Below are positions 1 to 8,241 of a stretch of DNA of 54,858 nt, piece after piece. The position numbers and the translations under genes are program-made. Numbering within the stretch: the first letter of the stretch is position 1; each line of letters starts with the position of its first letter. Source of the stretch: Rikenellaceae bacterium (GTDB taxonomy: Bacteria > Bacteroidota > Bacteroidia > Bacteroidales > Rikenellaceae); NCBI GenBank assembly GCA_017379895.1, contig JAFNVH010000016.1, positions 1 through 54,858 on the forward strand. The letters run 5' to 3'. The notes below the pieces were generated by a model that saw only the letters and a list, made by a program, of their open reading frames with translations, ran no database searches and was not told the origin of the DNA.

Positions 1-1634
1 GATTCTTCAACCCGCGACTCGAAGAGTTACACGATCCGTTCCTGATGAAGGATATGGAGCGTGCGGTCGAACGAATCGAACAAGCCGTCAAAAACAAAGA
101 GAAAATAATGATTTATGGCGACTACGATGTGGACGGAACGACTGCTGTTGCGTTGGTTTATACTTTCCTCAGAAAGTTAGGTCACGACAACCTGCGTTTC
201 TATATTCCCGACCGTTATAACGAAGGTTATGGCGTGTCGATCAAGAGTATAGACTACGCAGCAAGCAAGGGCGTGGATCTTGTGATCACGCTCGACTGTG
301 GTATTAAAGCGTCCGAAAAGGTGGCCTATGCCAAAGAGAAGGGTATCGACTACATCATTTGTGACCATCACCTGCCGGCAGATCATCTGCCCGAGGCGGT
401 CGCTGTACTCGATCCCAAACGCCACGATTGCGAGTATCCATTCAAGGAGCTGTCGGGTTGTGGTGTAGGTTTCAAACTTGTGCAGGCCTATGCCCTGCGC
501 AACAACATTCCGTTCTCGGAGGTCGAGCGACTGCTCGATTTGGTTGTTGTGAGTATTGCGTCGGATATCGTTCCGCTGACGGACGAGAACCGAATTTTGG
601 CTCACTTTGGCCTCAAACGCCTCAATGAGAACCCCAGTAAGGGATTGCTGTCGATTATCAAGATCTGTGGGCTCGAAAAGCACACGATCACGATCGACGA
701 CATTGTATTCAAGATTGGTCCCCGCATCAATGCCGCAGGTCGTATGCGCTTCGATGAGGAGGACGAAAAGTCGGCTCCTTCGGGTGGTCACGCAGCAGTG
801 AATCTGCTGATCGAGCGCAACGAGAAGGTGGCTGAGAACTTCGGTTCGATGATTGATACCTACAATCAGGATCGCAAGAGCATCGACCGCTCGGTGACGC
901 AGGAGGCGCACGAGTGGGTTGAGGCGCATCCCGAGTTGAAGGATCGCAAGAGTACGGTGATCTACAACCCGAAGTGGATGAAGGGTATCGTCGGTATCGT
1001 GGCTTCGCGCTTGATTGAGACGTACTACCGCCCGACGGTTGTGATGACTATGAGCAACGGCTTTGCAACGGGCTCGGCACGCAGTGTACCTGGTTTCGAT
1101 TTGTATCAGGCTGTCGAGTCGTGCGCCGATCTGTTGGAGAACTTCGGTGGCCATATGTACGCCGCAGGTCTGACGATGAAACCCGAGAATGTCGAGGAGT
1201 TCACGCGTCGTTTCAATGCCTTCGTTGAGGAGCATATCGACCCGCAGATGTTGATTCCGCAGGTCGAGATCGACTCGGAGTTGGTGTTTAGCGAGATCAC
1301 GCCAGAGTTCCGCCGCAAGCTGAATGAGTTTCAGCCTTTCGGTCCCGGCAACCCGTCGCCTGTGTTCATCACACGTGGCATAAGCAGCGTCAGTGCTCGC
1401 TTGGTTGGTGCGGAGTGTGAGCACCTTCGAATGGATCTGATGCAGAGCTATAAGCGACATAAGTTGCACACGTTGCCCGCTATTGCGTTCCAGCAGCCGA
1501 CCCATTTCGAGTGGGTACGTAGCGGTCGTCCGGTTGATGTATGCTATACGGTTGTTGAGAACCACTATCGCGGTACGGTGTCGACCCAGCTGCGGGTGAA
1601 GGACATCAAGCGTTGTGCAAACGCGAAGCATTAA
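1..1634 (+). CDS. recJ: RecJ single-strand DNA exonuclease, 5' end outside window
   Basis: 5'-3' single-stranded-DNA exonuclease of the DHH phosphoesterase superfamily, acting in recombination and repair. The frame is open from the first bases of the window (FFNPRLEEL before the first ATG at 45), so the start lies upstream and the ATG at 45 is internal. Visible motifs are DYDVDG (about nt 120-137), the second metal motif CDHH (about nt 360-371), and the DHHA1 region with GIVGIVASRL and GFDLYQAV then GGHMYAAG near nt 970-1170. The C-terminal OB-like part ends with a VKDI segment typical of RecJ. About 543 codons are visible against a usual length near 570, so only some 30 residues are missing. 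A strong hairpin terminator follows the stop. Confidence 0.96.
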   Translation, partial: FFNPRLEELHDPFLMKDMERAVERIEQAVKNKEKIMIYGDYDVDGTTAVALVYTFLRKLGHDNLRFYIPDRYNEGYGVSIKSIDYAASKGVDLVITLDCGIKASEKVAYAKEKGIDYIICDHHLPADHLPEAVAVLDPKRHDCEYPFKELSGCGVGFKLVQAYALRNNIPFSEVERLLDLVVVSIASDIVPLTDENRILAHFGLKRLNENPSKGLLSIIKICGLEKHTITIDDIVFKIGPRINAAGRMRFDEEDEKSAPSGGHAAVNLLIERNEKVAENFGSMIDTYNQDRKSIDRSVTQEAHEWVEAHPELKDRKSTVIYNPKWMKGIVGIVASRLIETYYRPTVVMTMSNGFATGSARSVPGFDLYQAVESCADLLENFGGHMYAAGLTMKPENVEEFTRRFNAFVEEHIDPQMLIPQVEIDSELVFSEITPEFRRKLNEFQPFGPGNPSPVFITRGISSVSARLVGAECEHLRMDLMQSYKRHKLHTLPAIAFQQPTHFEWVRSGRPVDVCYTVVENHYRGTVSTQLRVKDIKRCANAKH

Positions 1635-1661
1635 ACGATTTGGCTTGTATCGAGAGCTATG

Positions 1662-1700
1662 AAATTGGTCGCATCATTTGATGGTGCGGCCAATTTTTTG
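1662..1700 (+). terminator. Rho-independent terminator after recJ
   Basis: A 16-bp stem (1662-1677 with 1681-1696, two G-U pairs) with a 3-nt loop is followed by a T-run. It separates recJ from the bat operon promoter. Confidence 0.9.
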
Positions 1701-1756
1701 TGTCATAAAATTCGGCAATGAGTTGCTAAACTGTAATTTTGTGAATATTATTTTCC

Positions 1757-1764
1757 TATCTTTG
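1757..1764 (+). promoter_or_regulatory. Bacteroidota -7 box TATCTTTG for the bat operon
   Basis: TATCTTTG matches the Bacteroidota -7 consensus TAnnTTTG. It lies about 106 bp upstream of the moxR ATG, which implies a leader of roughly 100 nt. No ribosome-binding site is evident. Confidence 0.7.
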
Positions 1765-1870
1765 CAATAATTTTGACTCGCGCGCGTTTATCTTATTATA
1801 GGTATTGTCGTGAGCGGCCATAAAGCAAAGATTTTGACTAACGAAAAAACAATAAAATTAGATACAACCT

Positions 1871-2869
1871 ATGAGCGAAGTAATTAACATCAAGGAACTT
1901 AACGAGCGTATCGAGCGCGAAAGCCTCTTTGTCGATACGCTGAATGCCGAAATGAGTAAGGTCATCGTCGGCCAGAAACATCTGATCGATACGCTGATGA
2001 TCGGTCTGTTGTCGAACGGTCATATCCTCTTGGAGGGTGTGCCGGGTCTGGCAAAGACGTTGGCGATCACTACGCTGGCAAAGGCTGTCGATGCGCGTTT
2101 CAGCCGTATTCAGTTTACGCCCGACCTGCTGCCCGCCGACCTGATCGGTACGCTCATCTACTCGCAGAAGAGTGAGGATTTCACCGTGCGTCGCGGTCCC
2201 ATTTTCGCCAACTTCGTGCTGGCCGATGAGATCAACCGTTCGCCGGCAAAGGTGCAGTCGGCACTGCTCGAGGCGATGCAGGAGCGTCAGGTGACCATCG
2301 GTGACGAGACATACGCCCTGCCCAAGCCCTTCCTTGTGATGGCAACTCAGAACCCCCTGGAGCAGGAGGGTACCTATCCGCTGCCCGAGGCGCAGGTGGA
2401 CCGTTTTATGCTCAAAGCCAAGATCTCGTACCCCAACAAGCAGGAGGAGCGCGACATCGTGCGTATGAATCTGTCGGGTGCGGGTATGCCCGAGCCCAAC
2501 AAGGTGATCACACCCGAGGATATTGTCAAGGCGCGTAAGGTAGTCGAGGACGTATATATGGACGAGAAGATCGAGAAGTATATCATCGACATCATCTTCG
2601 CAACGCGCGAGCCGCAGGAGTACAACTTGCAGAAGTTGCAGTCGATGATCGGCTACGGTGCTTCGCCCCGTGCGAGCATCTCGCTGGCGAAGGCTGCACG
2701 CAGCTACGCCTTCATCAAGCGTCGCGGTTATGTGATCCCCGAGGATGTGCGTGCTGTGTGCCACGATGTGCTGCGCCATCGTATTGGTCTGACCTACGAG
2801 GCTGAGGCCGAGAATATTACCACCGAAGAGATCATTACCGATATTCTGAATAACGTCGTAGTACCCTAA
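1871..2869 (+). CDS. MoxR-family AAA+ ATPase of the Bat operon
   Basis: MoxR-type AAA+ ATPase, 332 aa, thought to act as a chaperone with the VWA proteins encoded downstream. The Walker A motif GVPGLAKT is at residues 56-63, Walker B ends in DE at 119-120, and the MoxR-specific INRSP follows. An arginine-finger/sensor region with ATQNPLEQEGTYPLPEAQ lies near residues 158-175. It is the first gene of a tightly packed operon (5 bp to the DUF58 gene). Such ATPases head the Bacteroides aerotolerance operon and many MoxR-VWA systems. The role in oxygen tolerance is family knowledge, not visible in the sequence. Confidence 0.93.
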   Translation: MSEVINIKELNERIERESLFVDTLNAEMSKVIVGQKHLIDTLMIGLLSNGHILLEGVPGLAKTLAITTLAKAVDARFSRIQFTPDLLPADLIGTLIYSQKSEDFTVRRGPIFANFVLADEINRSPAKVQSALLEAMQERQVTIGDETYALPKPFLVMATQNPLEQEGTYPLPEAQVDRFMLKAKISYPNKQEERDIVRMNLSGAGMPEPNKVITPEDIVKARKVVEDVYMDEKIEKYIIDIIFATREPQEYNLQKLQSMIGYGASPRASISLAKAARSYAFIKRRGYVIPEDVRAVCHDVLRHRIGLTYEAEAENITTEEIITDILNNVVVP

Positions 2870-2874
2870 TCCTG

Positions 2875-3756
2875 ATGAGCGTCGAAAACGACATTTTGAA
2901 GCGCGTTCGCAAGATCGAGATCAAGACCCGAGGTCTGAGTAACGAGATCTTTGCAGGCAAGTATCACACGGCGTTCCGCGGTCGCGGTATGTCGTTCAGC
3001 GAGGTGCGCGAGTACCGCGTGGGCGACGACGTGCGCGATATCGATTGGAACGTTACGGCACGTTCGCGCAAACCTCACATCAAGGTCTATGAGGAGGAGC
3101 GCGAGCTGACGATGATGCTGTTGGTCGATGTGAGTGGGTCGCGTATGTTCGGTTCGAACGAGCTGTTGAAGAAGAATGTGATCACCGAAATCGCCGCTGT
3201 GCTGGCCTTCTCAGCCTCGCAGAACAACGATAAGGTGGGTTGCATATTTTTCAGCGATCGTGTCGAGAAGTTCATTCCCCCAAAGAAGGGTCGCCAACAT
3301 ATCCTTATGATTATCCGCGAGTTAATCGGTTTCAAACCCGAGGGTCGCGGCACGTCACTCTCGGAGCCGTTACGTTTTCTGGCGGCGGTGAGCAAGAAGC
3401 GAACAACCTCGTTCCTGCTCTCAGATTTTATGGATTCGGAGGCCGATGCAGCCGCTTTCGAGGAGGCGTTGAAGATTACGGGTGGTCGTCACGACCTGGT
3501 GGGTATCCGCGTCTATGACCACCGCGAGCAGGAGCTGCCCGATGTGGGTATCTTGGAGTTGGAGGATGCCGAGACGGGCGAGAAGGTGTGGATCGACTCT
3601 TCGTCGCGTCGTGTGCGCGAGGCCTACGCTAATGATTGGGCGCGTCGCAATCAGCGTATCGAGACGATGCTCAAACAGAACCGCATCGATACGGCTACCG
3701 TAGCTACCGACGAGGACTATGTAGCGGCGCTGATCAAACTTTTCAAACAGAGATAA
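2875..3756 (+). CDS. DUF58 domain protein (VWA-like), Bat operon
   Basis: A 293-aa cytoplasmic protein with the DUF58 signature (REYRVGDDVRDIDWNVTAR, residues 45-63) leading into a von Willebrand A-like fold with MIDAS motif DVSGS at 85-89. DUF58 proteins nearly always follow a moxR gene and are presumed clients or partners of the ATPase. It starts 5 bp after moxR and lies 10 bp before the next gene, so it is surely co-transcribed. There is no signal peptide or membrane segment. The biochemical activity is unknown. Confidence 0.9.
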   Translation: MSVENDILKRVRKIEIKTRGLSNEIFAGKYHTAFRGRGMSFSEVREYRVGDDVRDIDWNVTARSRKPHIKVYEEERELTMMLLVDVSGSRMFGSNELLKKNVITEIAAVLAFSASQNNDKVGCIFFSDRVEKFIPPKKGRQHILMIIRELIGFKPEGRGTSLSEPLRFLAAVSKKRTTSFLLSDFMDSEADAAAFEEALKITGGRHDLVGIRVYDHREQELPDVGILELEDAETGEKVWIDSSSRRVREAYANDWARRNQRIETMLKQNRIDTATVATDEDYVAALIKLFKQR

Positions 3757-3766
3757 TCGACCAAAG

Positions 3767-4756
3767 ATGAACAGATTACGAAATATATTGACGCTCGTGG
3801 CGGCGCTCCTTTGCCTCACTGTGGCGGCTCAGAGCGAGCGCCCCGAGGTGCGTGCGTCGATCACGCCCGACAGCGTGCTGCTGGGTGACGAGGTGCTGCT
3901 GACGATCGACGTCAAGAAGGATCAGGTGCAGGTCATCGGCTTCCCTTCGTTCGATACGGGCGAGAATGGCGAGTTGGAGCTGATCGAGGAGTTGCCGCTC
4001 GATACCGTCGAGCGTGATGGTCGTCGTCAGCACCTGCGCAAGCGCTACCGTCTGGCGGCATACGGCGAGGGTACGCTCGTGCTGGGTCGCACGCCGCTGG
4101 CCTACCTCGACAAGAATATCAACGACACGATTTACAGCGTCGATTCGCTGGTGCTCTACATCGAGCCGATCGAGATCGATACCACAACAATGACGATCAA
4201 CGACATCAAGCGTCCGAAGGATATGCCGCTGCGTTGGGGCGAATTCTCGGGCTACTTGTGGCGCGCGATGTTAGCGGCTCTGCTGTTGGCGGCGCTGGTG
4301 GGCTTGATCATCTGGTTGGTTCACAAGTATAACATCAAGATGCCTAACCCCTTCCGCCAGAAGGAGGTCATTCCGCCCCACGTTGAGGCGATCAAGGCTC
4401 TCGAAGCGCTGCACCACCAGAAGTTGTGGCAGAACAGCCGTTTCAAGGACTACTATTCGGGTCTGACCGACATCCTGCGTCGATATATCGCCGCGCGTTA
4501 CGAGTTCGGTGCGATGGAGATGACCACCGACGAGATCGTAGCAACATTACGTGGTCAGGAGCTGCCCGATAAGTCGCGCCGCAACCTCGTCGAGATCTTG
4601 CGTACGGCCGATCTGGTGAAGTTTGCACGCGTGATTCCCGACGAGCAGTACCACGAGCAGGCCTATCTCGATGCCTACTATTTTGTCGAGGAGACGAAGG
4701 CTGTCGAGGTGATCGAGGCCGAGAGCGACGAAACCAAAAAAGAGATTAACGACTGA
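3767..4756 (+). CDS. Bat operon membrane protein, exported N-domain and cytoplasmic tail
   Basis: A 329-aa protein with an N-terminal signal peptide (cleavage near VAAQS, residue 22). A periplasmic beta-rich domain follows (about 23-160), then one transmembrane helix (about 168-190) and a cytoplasmic tail. The tail contains FKDYYSGLTDILRRYIAARY, a DUF4381-like segment usual in the third protein of MoxR-VWA operons. It sits where Bacteroides operons carry the gene between DUF58 and batA. The stop overlaps the next ATG by one base (TGATG), implying translational coupling. The function is unknown; a scaffold linking envelope VWA proteins to the MoxR ATPase is an inference. Confidence 0.82.
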   Translation: MNRLRNILTLVAALLCLTVAAQSERPEVRASITPDSVLLGDEVLLTIDVKKDQVQVIGFPSFDTGENGELELIEELPLDTVERDGRRQHLRKRYRLAAYGEGTLVLGRTPLAYLDKNINDTIYSVDSLVLYIEPIEIDTTTMTINDIKRPKDMPLRWGEFSGYLWRAMLAALLLAALVGLIIWLVHKYNIKMPNPFRQKEVIPPHVEAIKALEALHHQKLWQNSRFKDYYSGLTDILRRYIAARYEFGAMEMTTDEIVATLRGQELPDKSRRNLVEILRTADLVKFARVIPDEQYHEQAYLDAYYFVEETKAVEVIEAESDETKKEIND

Positions 4757-5649
4757 TGAAACGAATTGTATATTTGATATTTACGCTTGCGGTGACGCTG
4801 TTTGTCGCTACCGATGCGCAGGCTCAAAAGTGGCCCGAGCGCAGTCGTGTACGTCGCGGCAACCGCGCCTATGAGCGTCTGGATTACGATCGCGCCGAGG
4901 AGCGTTACCGCGAGGCGCAGCAGTTGAGCGACACCTGCTTCGAGGCGACGTTCAACCTGGGCGATGCGCTCTACAAGCAGCAGCGTTTCGATGAGGCCGA
5001 GAAGGTTTTCACGGCGTTGGCTGCCGACTCGACACGCAACGACCTCGATCGCGCACATTCGTACTACAATCTGGGTAACTCGCTCTTTCAGCAGAAGAAG
5101 TATCAGGAGGCTTTGGCGGCCTACAAGCGTTCGCTCCGCCTGAATCCTGCCGATCTGGAAACCAAGTACAACTACGCCTACACCAAGAAGTATATCGAGG
5201 ATAATCAGCAAGGCGGAGGTGGCGGTGGCGGCAACAACAACCAAAACCAGAATCAGAACGACCAAAACCAGCAGGGTGGCGGTCAGAATGATCAGCAGAA
5301 CGATCAAAACAAGGATCAGCAGAACGACCAGCAGAATCAGGATCAAAACCAAGATCAGAACAACGACAAAAACCAAGACAATCAGAATAATAACGATCAG
5401 AAGGACCAGAACTCCGACCAAAATAAGGACGACCAGCAGGGCGAGAACGATCCCCAAAATGGCGAAAACGACCCTCAGGACGGTGAGGGTGATCCCCAGC
5501 AGGGCGACGGCGAGCCGCAACCTTCGGGACTGTCGCAGAACGACGCCGAGCGAATGTTGGACGCTATTCAGGGCGAGGAGGATAAGACCCGCGACAAGGT
5601 GAACGCCAAGGTCGGTCAGGGTGTGGTTCGATCGGGCAAGAATTGGTAA
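4756..5649 (+). CDS. TPR protein with N/Q/D-rich tail (BatC-like)
   Basis: A 297-aa exported protein. A signal peptide ends near AQAQ (residue 24). TPR repeats span about 34-140 (NRAYERLDYDRAEERYREA and YYNLGNSLFQQKKYQEALAAYK are clear). A low-complexity tract at about 150-260 is made almost only of G, N, Q, D, E and K, and the C-terminus is short and charged. BatC proteins are TPR proteins, so this is probably its counterpart, but here it lies before the VWA genes rather than after them. The tract is encoded by repetitive caa/cag/aac/gat codons at nt 5203-5535. The coding frame is secure because the TPR region is in frame and TGATG couples it to the preceding gene. Confidence 0.85.
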   Translation: MKRIVYLIFTLAVTLFVATDAQAQKWPERSRVRRGNRAYERLDYDRAEERYREAQQLSDTCFEATFNLGDALYKQQRFDEAEKVFTALAADSTRNDLDRAHSYYNLGNSLFQQKKYQEALAAYKRSLRLNPADLETKYNYAYTKKYIEDNQQGGGGGGGNNNQNQNQNDQNQQGGGQNDQQNDQNKDQQNDQQNQDQNQDQNNDKNQDNQNNNDQKDQNSDQNKDDQQGENDPQNGENDPQDGEGDPQQGDGEPQPSGLSQNDAERMLDAIQGEEDKTRDKVNAKVGQGVVRSGKNW

Positions 5650-5653
5650 ACGT

Positions 5654-6643
5654 ATGACACATTTTGCATCACCTCATATTTTGTGGCTGCTGTTGGTGCT
5701 GGTGCCGATGGTGGGTGGTTACATCTACCGTCAGCGTCGCGGCGGCGCCACAATCCGCATCTCGACCGTCGGTGCACTCGGCCAGGCGCCACGCACGTTG
5801 CGCTATTGGTTGCGACACCTGCCCTTTGCACTGCGTACGGTGGCTGTGGCATTGATTATCATCGCTTTGGCGCGCCCGCAGGATGTCGAACACCATAGCC
5901 AGACAACATCCGAGGGTATCGACATTATGTTGGCTATCGACGTGTCGGGCTCGATGCTCGCGCGCGACTTCAAACCCGACCGTATCACCGCCGCACGCGA
6001 GGTGGCGGGTAACTTCATTGTCGATCGTCGCGGCGACCGTATGGGTATCGTGGTCTTCGCGGGCGAGGCATACACCCAAAGCCCCCTCACGACCGACCAG
6101 CCCACGCTGCTGACGATGCTCGGTCAGGTCGAGAGTGGTCTGATCGAGGACGGAACGGCTATCGGTACGGGTCTGGCGACGGCACTCAACCGCCTGCGCG
6201 AGAGCGAGGCCAAGAGTAAGGTTGTGATCCTGCTGACGGACGGTGTGAACAACCGCACGACGATCGCTCCGCTGACCGCTGCCGAGATCGCTAAGAAGCT
6301 GGGTGTCAAGGTCTACACGATCGGTGTCGGCACACGCGGAATGGCTCCCTATCCTGTTCAGGATATGTGGGGCGACATCACGTATCAGCCGATGCAGGTC
6401 GAGATCGACGAGGAGGTGCTGACGCAGATTGCTGAGATGACCGGTGGCGAATACTTCCGCGCGACGGACAAGAGCACGCTGGTCGAGGTCTACGAACGTA
6501 TCAATCAGCTCGAAAAGAGCGAGGTCGAGGTTACCGAATTTACGACCTACAACGAGCGTTTCCTGCTCTACCTGCTGGCGGCGCTGGCGGCACTCGTAGT
6601 CGAGTTCCTCGTGGCTCAGCTGTGGCTCAAACGAATACCCTAA
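5654..6643 (+). CDS. batA: VWA-domain membrane protein BatA
   Basis: A 329-aa inner-membrane protein. There are two N-terminal transmembrane segments (about 8-25 and 57-74), a von Willebrand A domain with complete MIDAS DVSGS at 96-100, then TGTGL and a LTDGVNN element, and a C-terminal transmembrane helix (about 303-323). The start at 5654, four bases after the upstream stop, is preferred over 5621, which would overlap the TPR gene by 29 bp and add a non-conserved segment. HFASPHILWLL is the typical BatA start. Bat proteins were named for Bacteroides aerotolerance; the molecular role is unresolved. Confidence 0.92.
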   Translation: MTHFASPHILWLLLVLVPMVGGYIYRQRRGGATIRISTVGALGQAPRTLRYWLRHLPFALRTVAVALIIIALARPQDVEHHSQTTSEGIDIMLAIDVSGSMLARDFKPDRITAAREVAGNFIVDRRGDRMGIVVFAGEAYTQSPLTTDQPTLLTMLGQVESGLIEDGTAIGTGLATALNRLRESEAKSKVVILLTDGVNNRTTIAPLTAAEIAKKLGVKVYTIGVGTRGMAPYPVQDMWGDITYQPMQVEIDEEVLTQIAEMTGGEYFRATDKSTLVEVYERINQLEKSEVEVTEFTTYNERFLLYLLAALAALVVEFLVAQLWLKRIP

Positions 6644-6658
6644 AACATTGAACGTGTT

Positions 6659-7684
6659 ATGTTTAGATTTGCAAATCCACATATACTCTATCTACTGCTG
6701 ATGATTCCGGCGGCCGTTGCGATCTTCGTCTTTGCGCAGCTGCGTCGCCGTCGTCGCTTGGAGCGTTTCGCATCGTCGTCGCTTCTGGCACAGCTCACCC
6801 CCAGCGCATCGCCCGCGCGACTGCGTACAAAGTTCATTCTCTATACGCTGGCTGTGATGTTTCTGATTCTGGCGGCGGCACGTCCGCAGGTTGGATCGAA
6901 GCTGCGCGAGGAGCACCAAAAAGGTATCGAGATGATGCTGGTAGTCGATGTGTCGAACTCGATGCTGGCCGAGGATTTCGAGCCTAACCGTCTGGATCGC
7001 ACCAAGTTTGCTATCGACCGCGTGGTCGAGAGTATGAAGCAAGATCGCATTGGCGTCGTTGCCTTTGCCGGCGAGGCGCAGGTGCAGCTGCCCATCACCT
7101 CGGACTACCGTATGGCGCGCGCCTTTGCGCGTAAGCTGTCGCCCGCGATGGTGCGTACGCAGGGTACCGACCTCGGTGCCGCGATCAAGTTGGCGTCGAT
7201 GTCGTTCTCGTCGCAGAGCGAGGGCAGCCGCGTGATGATCCTCATCACCGATGGCGAAAACCACGAATCGGACGCCTTGGATGCTGCTCAGGCCGCCGCC
7301 GAAAAGGGCATTGCGATCTACACGATCGGTATCGGTACGCCCGAGGGTGCGCCTGTGATGATCGGTGGCGAATACCTGACCGACGACAAGGGCGATATGG
7401 TCGTGTCGAAACTCGACGAGAAGATGTTGCAGGAGATCGCCTCGGCAACGGGCGGCGCATACGTTCGCGCAACCAAGCAATCGATCGGCTTGAAGGAGAT
7501 CGTCGACCGACTCAAAGAGCTGGACGAGAGCGATTTGGCAACTACACGCTTCGAGGCTTTCGACGAACAGTATCAATATCCGCTGGCCGTAGCGTTGCTG
7601 TTGTTACTCATCGAGTGGCTGATCCTCGATCGTCGCAACCCGCTGCTCGCTCGTTTCAATATTTTCGGGCAGAAGGAGGAGTAA
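6659..7684 (+). CDS. batB: VWA-domain membrane protein BatB
   Basis: A 341-aa paralogue of the preceding BatA. It has two N-terminal membrane segments, a VWA domain with MIDAS DVSNS at 97-101 and ITDGENHESD, and a C-terminal membrane helix near 303-322. The start FRFANPHILYLLL mirrors BatA. It begins 15 bp after batA and ends 6 bp before the next gene. BatA and BatB are thought to form a complex in the inner membrane. The usual downstream batD and batE genes are not found here; a DedA-like gene follows. Confidence 0.91.
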   Translation: MFRFANPHILYLLLMIPAAVAIFVFAQLRRRRRLERFASSSLLAQLTPSASPARLRTKFILYTLAVMFLILAAARPQVGSKLREEHQKGIEMMLVVDVSNSMLAEDFEPNRLDRTKFAIDRVVESMKQDRIGVVAFAGEAQVQLPITSDYRMARAFARKLSPAMVRTQGTDLGAAIKLASMSFSSQSEGSRVMILITDGENHESDALDAAQAAAEKGIAIYTIGIGTPEGAPVMIGGEYLTDDKGDMVVSKLDEKMLQEIASATGGAYVRATKQSIGLKEIVDRLKELDESDLATTRFEAFDEQYQYPLAVALLLLLIEWLILDRRNPLLARFNIFGQKEE

Positions 7685-7690
7685 CGCGCA

Positions 7691-8152
7691 GTGGATTCAC
7701 TCATTGAATTCTTCATCGATTGGGGCTACGTGGGGCTATTTTTGTCGGCCCTCGTGGCGGGTAGCATCGTGCCTTTCAGTTCGGAGGCGGTGATGGTGGT
7801 GCTCATCGAGATGGGACTCGACGAGTGGGGTTGCTTGGCCGCCGCAACCGCAGGTAATACCCTCGGCGGTATGACCTGCTATTGGATCGGACGTGCGGGC
7901 AAGCGCGAATGGATCACCCGCCTGCTGCGCGTGAGTGACGAGAGTCTGGCGCGTGCCGAGCGTTTCGTGTCGGGGCGCGGTGCGTTGATGGCCTTCTTTG
8001 TCTTCCTGCCCTACGTCGGCGACGCTATCGCGGTGGTTTTGGGACTGATGCGCAGCAATATGGCGCTGACGGCCGTGTCGATGACTCTGGGCAAGGCGAT
8101 GCGCTACGCCACAATTTTGGGTATTTTCGAGGGTATCGCGGCGATGTTCTAA
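7691..8152 (+). CDS. Small DedA/YqaA-like membrane protein
   Basis: A 153-aa integral membrane protein of the SNARE-associated/DedA superfamily (VTT domain), YqaA-like. The GTG start lies 6 bp after batB and no other start gives a sensible N-terminus. Hydrophobic helices are visible at about 10-30, 45-65, 95-118 and 130-150, with the family-type GNTLGGMTCYWIGR segment at 56-69 and a F.PYVGDAI segment. DedA proteins include lipid scramblase/transporter-like proteins. This one is probably co-transcribed with the bat operon. No substrate can be assigned. Confidence 0.85.
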   Translation: MDSLIEFFIDWGYVGLFLSALVAGSIVPFSSEAVMVVLIEMGLDEWGCLAAATAGNTLGGMTCYWIGRAGKREWITRLLRVSDESLARAERFVSGRGALMAFFVFLPYVGDAIAVVLGLMRSNMALTAVSMTLGKAMRYATILGIFEGIAAMF

Positions 8153-8184
8153 GAGCGATAGCTGAGGTTTTCGATAAAATTTCG

Positions 8185-8192
8185 TATATTTG
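8185..8192 (+). promoter_or_regulatory. -7 box TATATTTG upstream of the S46 peptidase
   Basis: This is a perfect TAnnTTTG box about 50 bp before the ATG at 8242. It lies just after the stop of the DedA-like gene, so the peptidase appears to be an independent transcription unit. Confidence 0.7.
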
Positions 8193-8241
8193 TATTTAAT
8201 TCCGTAAAACATAAATCGAAAACTAAAAAATAATCAAGACT

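Noticed and set aside
177..1631. Minus-strand ORF of 484 codons opposite recJ
   Set aside because: No family resemblance. Long antisense frames opposite GC-biased genes are frequent throughout this window.
4678..5520. Minus-strand ORF of 280 codons whose product looks like a very hydrophobic membrane protein
   Set aside because: It is the antisense shadow of the N/Q/D-rich tract: aac/cag/gac codons read backwards give Leu/Val/Ile. The plus frame has TPR repeats, a signal peptide and operon spacing.
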